Source: Arthrobacter sp. Soil736
GTDB lineage: Bacteria > Actinomycetota > Actinomycetes > Actinomycetales > Micrococcaceae
Reading direction: 5' to 3'
Length of the DNA stretch: 64,000 nt
Assembly: GCF_001428005.1 (NCBI RefSeq)
Contig: NZ_LMSB01000012.1
Coordinates: 13,628 to 77,627 of the forward strand
Shown here piece by piece: positions 61,158-64,000 of the stretch. The notes beneath the pieces were generated by a model. The model made no database searches. It was given only the letters and a program-made list of their open reading frames with translations, and had not been told where the DNA came from. Within the stretch, counting starts at the first letter, position 1; each line of letters opens with the position of its first letter. Both the position numbers and the translations under genes were made by a program.

Positions 61158-62579
61158 TTAGGCAGGCGTCGGCGGAATGTTGTGGTTGAGGCGGAAGAGA
61201 TTGTGGGGGTCGTAGCGGTCCTTGAGCGCCACGAGGCGCTGATATTTGTCCTGCCCGTAGGCCCGGCGAGCGGCGTCTGCCTCCTGGTGTCCGGGTTCGG
61301 CGCCTAGGAAATTGACGTATTCGCCGTGCTCGGAGAACGGCTGCATGAGCGCGTATGCCTTGCGGGCAAAGGCTGTTAGCCGTTCGTCTTCGGATGGGTC
61401 GTGCCAGAACCCATAGACGTTGAGCCAGTAGCGCGCGGACCTGTTCGGGAAAGCCGTGGCCTCCTCCGGCACTCGTCCGAACGCGCCTTCCAGATGGTGG
61501 ATGTCTATCCCGGTCCCATGCCATGCCAGCTCGGAGGCGAACCCGACCAGGACGTCGACGACCTCGTCGTCCATGCGAGAGAACGAAACGTTCTTCCAGT
61601 AGCCGCGTGAGCCCTTAGGGAACACGGTGTCCATGGCACTCTGCCAGTCCAACCACGACGTCGCGCCCACCTCCTGTTCGTCGGGAGGAGCCTCGACACG
61701 CAGTTGCTCAATGAGCTTGAGACCGGCCTGGTGGTCTTCTGCAACCCACGCGAACCCGATAATCATCCAAGGCTCGTCGCCCATCCCGAACTCGGGCGGG
61801 AGTACCAGGAAGGAGATGATCGGGTTCATCTCCCCGGGCAAATCCCGGGTCCACGTGGCGAATGCGACTAAGGCTTTCCTCCAGTGCTGTTGCCGGTAGA
61901 AGAGGTTGCCACCCAAGGGTGTCGCCGGTAGTGGATGGGCGCGGAAGGTGAACGAGGATGCGACTCCGAAGTTCCCGCCGCCGCCGCGAAGTCCCCAAAA
62001 CAACTCGGGGTTCTCCTGCTCGCTGGCGTGCAGGTGCTCCCCGCTGGCGGTGACAACATCGACGGAGTCCAGGTTGTCCAGGCTCAGTCCGTTGGAGCGC
62101 GTCAGCCAGCCGACGCCACCGCCAAGAGTGAGTCCGGCCACCCCGGTCCCGCTGATCACTCCCAAAGGAACGGCCAGGCCATGCGCGGCCGTGACCCGGT
62201 CCACGTCGGCCAGCGTCGCCCCGGGCTCGACGGTGACAAGCCTGTTCTGAGCGTCGACAGTGACAGCCTTCAGGGGTCCCAGATCCAGCACGAGGCCGCC
62301 CTCAACGGTGCCGTGGCCGGCGATATTGTGCCCTCCGCCGCGGACGGCCAGCGCCAGGCCGCTGCGCCGCACGACGTCCAGCACCACGTCGATATCAGAG
62401 ACTGCGCCCGCCCGAGCGACGGCGCGCGGACGGAGATTGATCATGCCGTTCCATACCGCCCGGGCTTCCTCGTAGAGCGGATCCTGCGGCTCGATCACCG
62501 ATCCCGAGAGCCGCCCGCGCAGCTCGTGCAGTGCCTGTTGGATCTCAAGTTCCGGATCGTATTGATGAGCTGCGGTCAT
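61158..62579 (-). CDS. FAD-linked oxidoreductase of the berberine-bridge type
   Basis: The 473-residue flavoprotein has the PP-loop FAD domain AVRGGGHNIAGHGTVEGGL (the His in GGGHNIAGHG is the usual covalent FAD site) and LRGGGGNFGVASSFTF. It ends with the BBE C-terminal segment GQDKYQRLVALKDRYDPHNLF. There is no Tat or Sec signal, so cytosolic. Members oxidise sugars, phenols or alkaloid-like alcohols; substrate cannot be told. No link to the neighbours is evident. Confidence 0.82.
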   Translation of the reverse strand: MTAAHQYDPELEIQQALHELRGRLSGSVIEPQDPLYEEARAVWNGMINLRPRAVARAGAVSDIDVVLDVVRRSGLALAVRGGGHNIAGHGTVEGGLVLDLGPLKAVTVDAQNRLVTVEPGATLADVDRVTAAHGLAVPLGVISGTGVAGLTLGGGVGWLTRSNGLSLDNLDSVDVVTASGEHLHASEQENPELFWGLRGGGGNFGVASSFTFRAHPLPATPLGGNLFYRQQHWRKALVAFATWTRDLPGEMNPIISFLVLPPEFGMGDEPWMIIGFAWVAEDHQAGLKLIEQLRVEAPPDEQEVGATSWLDWQSAMDTVFPKGSRGYWKNVSFSRMDDEVVDVLVGFASELAWHGTGIDIHHLEGAFGRVPEEATAFPNRSARYWLNVYGFWHDPSEDERLTAFARKAYALMQPFSEHGEYVNFLGAEPGHQEADAARRAYGQDKYQRLVALKDRYDPHNLFRLNHNIPPTPA

Positions 62580-62738
62580 CGGTCGATGCTTCCGGGTCGA
62601 AGGGTGAAGCCCTTGGGCGACATCGGGTGGGTGTGGGCAGGCGTCGGCTCGCCCGATGTCCCGATTTTAGGTTTACCACCTGCGCCGGGCAACAACTTAT
62701 TTGTTTGAGATCGCCCGAATACGCTTTGCGCACTGTCG

Positions 62739-62809
62739 ACGTGATGGCGGGATTCGAACCCGCGTGCACGGTTTTGCAGACCGCCCCCTGGCCTCTCGGG
62801 CACACCACG
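62739..62809 (-). tRNA. tRNA-Cys (anticodon GCA)
   Basis: The 71-base cloverleaf reads on the minus strand: acceptor CGTGGTG with CATCACG, D-stem CCC/GGG, anticodon arm GCGGT-CTGCAAA-ACCGT with GCA, T-arm GCGGG-TTCGAAT-CCCGC, and discriminator T, normal for tRNA-Cys. CCA is not encoded. The first pair C1-G72 and a G-T pair in the acceptor are unusual. Confidence 0.88.
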
Positions 62810-62992
62810 TACCAGGAGCGTAGACATGTCGCCGTGGAATGTCCCTGAGTGTGAACACAGCCAGGCGGTTTTCTTACGCCATACTTCGGACGGTGAACCC
62901 GTGTTTCCCCGCGGGTCCGTTCGTTTCATCCGGTGTTGGGAACCGGCAAGCAGGGTGATTGATTGGGCATACCAGCTTCGAAAGGACCCGCC

Positions 62993-63508
62993 ATGACGGA
63001 ACATTCTGATCTCACCCCGCCCCGGCTCCGCACCGTTCTGGGCCATTTCGCGACCGGCCTGACCGTGATCACCGCCGCAACAAAGGGCGGGCCGGCCGGC
63101 TTCACGTGCCAGTCTTTCTCGTCCCTGTCGCTGGAACCGGCATTGGTAACGTTCAGCCCTGCACGGACCTCGAGTACGTGGCCGCTGCTGCGGGAGGCGG
63201 GACGGTTCACAGTGAACATCCTGCCGGCCGAACACCAGCATCTGTCGGGCCAGTTCGCCCGTTCCGGGGCCGACAAGTTCGCCGGCGTTGACCACTCGCC
63301 GTCGCCCCTGGGCAACCCCGTGCTGGACCAGGCCCTGGCCTGGGTGGACTGCGAACTGCACGCGGAATACGACGGCGGCGACCACACCATTGTGGTCGCG
63401 GCGGTCCGGGCCCTGAGTGCCCGGGCTGATGCGGAACCGCTGCTCTTCTTCAGGGGTGACTACTTCGGCGTGCAGTCCCGTGCCGGGGCCCTGGAGAGCG
63501 TGGCATGA
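62993..63508 (+). CDS. Flavin reductase-like protein (HpaC type)
   Basis: The 171-residue FMN-binding split-barrel protein has RTVLGHFATGLTVITAATK, GGPAGFTCQSFSSLSLEPAL, FTVNILPAEHQHLSGQFA and CELHAEYDGGDHTIVVAAV. Such proteins supply reduced flavin to two-component monooxygenases; no monooxygenase partner is next to it. ATG 62993 follows AAAGGACCCGCC. Overlaps the next gene as ATGA. Confidence 0.85.
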   Translation: MTEHSDLTPPRLRTVLGHFATGLTVITAATKGGPAGFTCQSFSSLSLEPALVTFSPARTSSTWPLLREAGRFTVNILPAEHQHLSGQFARSGADKFAGVDHSPSPLGNPVLDQALAWVDCELHAEYDGGDHTIVVAAVRALSARADAEPLLFFRGDYFGVQSRAGALESVA

Positions 63509-63786
63509 CGATGGTGAAGTCCACTTCCCGACGACGCGGCCGCCGTCCCGGTCAACCGGACGAAACGGTGGACTCCGGAAGACCTGCGGAAGTCTGGGAC
63601 GCCATATCGGTGGGAAGCACGGTTGAGGTCAGCCTGGCAGGCGGACACTCCTACGTGGGCCGTGTAGATGCCAAAACCCCCGACTCCGGCATCGTCTGGG
63701 TGGTCAGCTTCACCGGCCTTGGCCGCCAGATGTACGGAAGCCACGACGGCGTCCGGCTGCGGCCCACGGCATGGCGGAACCTGTGA
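63505..63786 (+). CDS. Small protein of unknown function
   Basis: The 93-residue protein has a basic N-terminus (STSRRRGRRPGQ) and a compact beta-rich part (STVEVSLAGGHSYVGRVDAK and IVWVVSFTGLGRQM). It looks soluble, perhaps an SH3- or PilZ-like barrel binding nucleic acid or a surface, but I do not recognise it. It overlaps both neighbours (ATGA before, GTGA after), so it is translated as part of a tightly coupled run. Confidence 0.6.
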   Translation: MTMVKSTSRRRGRRPGQPDETVDSGRPAEVWDAISVGSTVEVSLAGGHSYVGRVDAKTPDSGIVWVVSFTGLGRQMYGSHDGVRLRPTAWRNL

Positions 63787-64000
63787 CCGCGGTTCTGCTC
63801 GTGGGCGTGTTCGTTGCCTTGTCCGTGGCGGGTGCTGCATGGGCTGCGGCGGCAGCCGTCGGCACTGGACGGCGTCGGCGCAGCCAAGCCATGATGGAAG
63901 GAAGCGCGAGGGCTGGATTGCATCCGCAGTTGCCGATGGCACCCCGCGGCGGAGGTGCGGTGGCATGTCAGACAAACCGGTGCCCGCGGAGTACGCCAGG
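63783..64000 (+). CDS. Membrane-anchored small protein, open at the window edge
   Basis: The GTG at 63783 overlaps the previous stop. It encodes a hydrophobic helix at residues 2-25 (AVLLVGVFVALSVAGAAWAA) followed by RRRR, a single-pass topology with cytosolic tail. The frame stays open to the end of the window. From about 63965 an alternative ATG in another frame (MSDKPVPAEYAR) could start the next gene, so the true end of this one is uncertain. Confidence 0.45.
   Translation, partial: MTAVLLVGVFVALSVAGAAWAAAAAVGTGRRRRSQAMMEGSARAGLHPQLPMAPRGGGAVACQTNRCPRSTP

Noticed and set aside
1..64000. CRISPR array, rRNA, prophage or replication origin
   Set aside because: No regularly spaced repeats, no rRNA signatures, no phage structural genes, no dnaA-box cluster were seen.

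Overview
The window looks like a chromosomal (or large-plasmid) catabolic region of a high-GC actinobacterium, most likely Arthrobacter or a close relative (Paenarthrobacter, Pseudarthrobacter). The evidence is high GC with strong GC3 in the genes, a decayed DUF222 (13E12-type) repeat gene, a CoA-dependent salicylate route of the kind known from Streptomyces, a LuxR/LAL-type BenR of the corynebacterial kind, and AcoR-like activators with a degenerate ATPase domain, as expected in a phylum without sigma-54. No rRNA, CRISPR array, insertion sequence or phage gene was seen. No stretch over about 300 bp lacks a gene or gene remnant.

Layout. (1) 1-11.9 kb: a salicylate/gentisate module. On the minus strand lie a salicylyl-CoA 5-hydroxylase, an ADP-forming acyl-CoA synthetase, a salicylyl-CoA ligase and the start of gentisate 1,2-dioxygenase. 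A PaaX-type regulator sits beside them. Divergently transcribed are an aromatic-acid MFS transporter, an alpha/beta hydrolase, a salicylaldehyde-type dehydrogenase and an aryl-alcohol dehydrogenase. Together they read as aryl (salicyl) alcohol to aldehyde to salicylate to salicylyl-CoA to gentisyl-CoA to gentisate. (2) 12-16.1 kb: a scarred stretch with a truncated XRE/cupin regulator joined to MFS debris, an F420H2:NADP-type reductase, a small membrane protein, a beta-hydroxyacid dehydrogenase without its NAD domain, a carboxylesterase and a frameshifted isochorismatase-family gene. (3) 16.3-22.4 kb: Baeyer-Villiger module 1 (alcohol dehydrogenase, aldehyde dehydrogenase, 543-residue BVMO) with a divergent AcoR-like activator. 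(4) 22.5-27.8 kb: an SDR, catechol 1,2-dioxygenase copy 1, a hydrolase remnant, and a PadR regulator with operators in front of an MFS transporter and a quinone-oxidoreductase-like gene. (5) 27.7-39 kb: Baeyer-Villiger module 2, resembling a cyclohexanol (chn) cluster: 6-phosphogluconate-dehydrogenase-like oxidoreductase, CMD protein, aldehyde dehydrogenase, BVMO with a frameshift, ChnC-like lactone hydrolase, ChnD-like alcohol dehydrogenase, a second AcoR-like activator, an MFS transporter and a LysR regulator. (6) 40-45.5 kb: a compact dicarboxylate (adipate-type) beta-oxidation operon: class III CoA-transferase, acyl-CoA dehydrogenase, thiolase, enoyl-CoA hydratase and 3-hydroxyacyl-CoA dehydrogenase. 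It fits the product of module 2. (7) 45.8-58.5 kb: a HAD phosphatase, then benzoate and catechol genes: benR, benK, benDCBA on the minus strand and catR, catB, catA, catC on the plus strand. (8) 58.7-64 kb: a DGPF/YCII protein with an ECF42-type sigma factor, an AT-rich membrane-anchored protein of foreign appearance, a berberine-bridge-type flavoprotein, tRNA-Cys, a flavin reductase and the start of an overlapping run of small unknown genes.

How it works together: three entry routes (salicyl compounds via gentisate, cyclic ketones/alcohols via lactones and adipate, benzoate via catechol) feed central metabolism. Each has its own transporter and regulator. The sequence also shows recognisable cis-elements: a GTTACAT dyad in the salicylate divergon, paired PadR palindromes, a TGTTCCA-N3-TGAAACA dyad in front of the BVMO modules and one transporter, and a GTAT-N7-ATAC LysR box between ben and cat.
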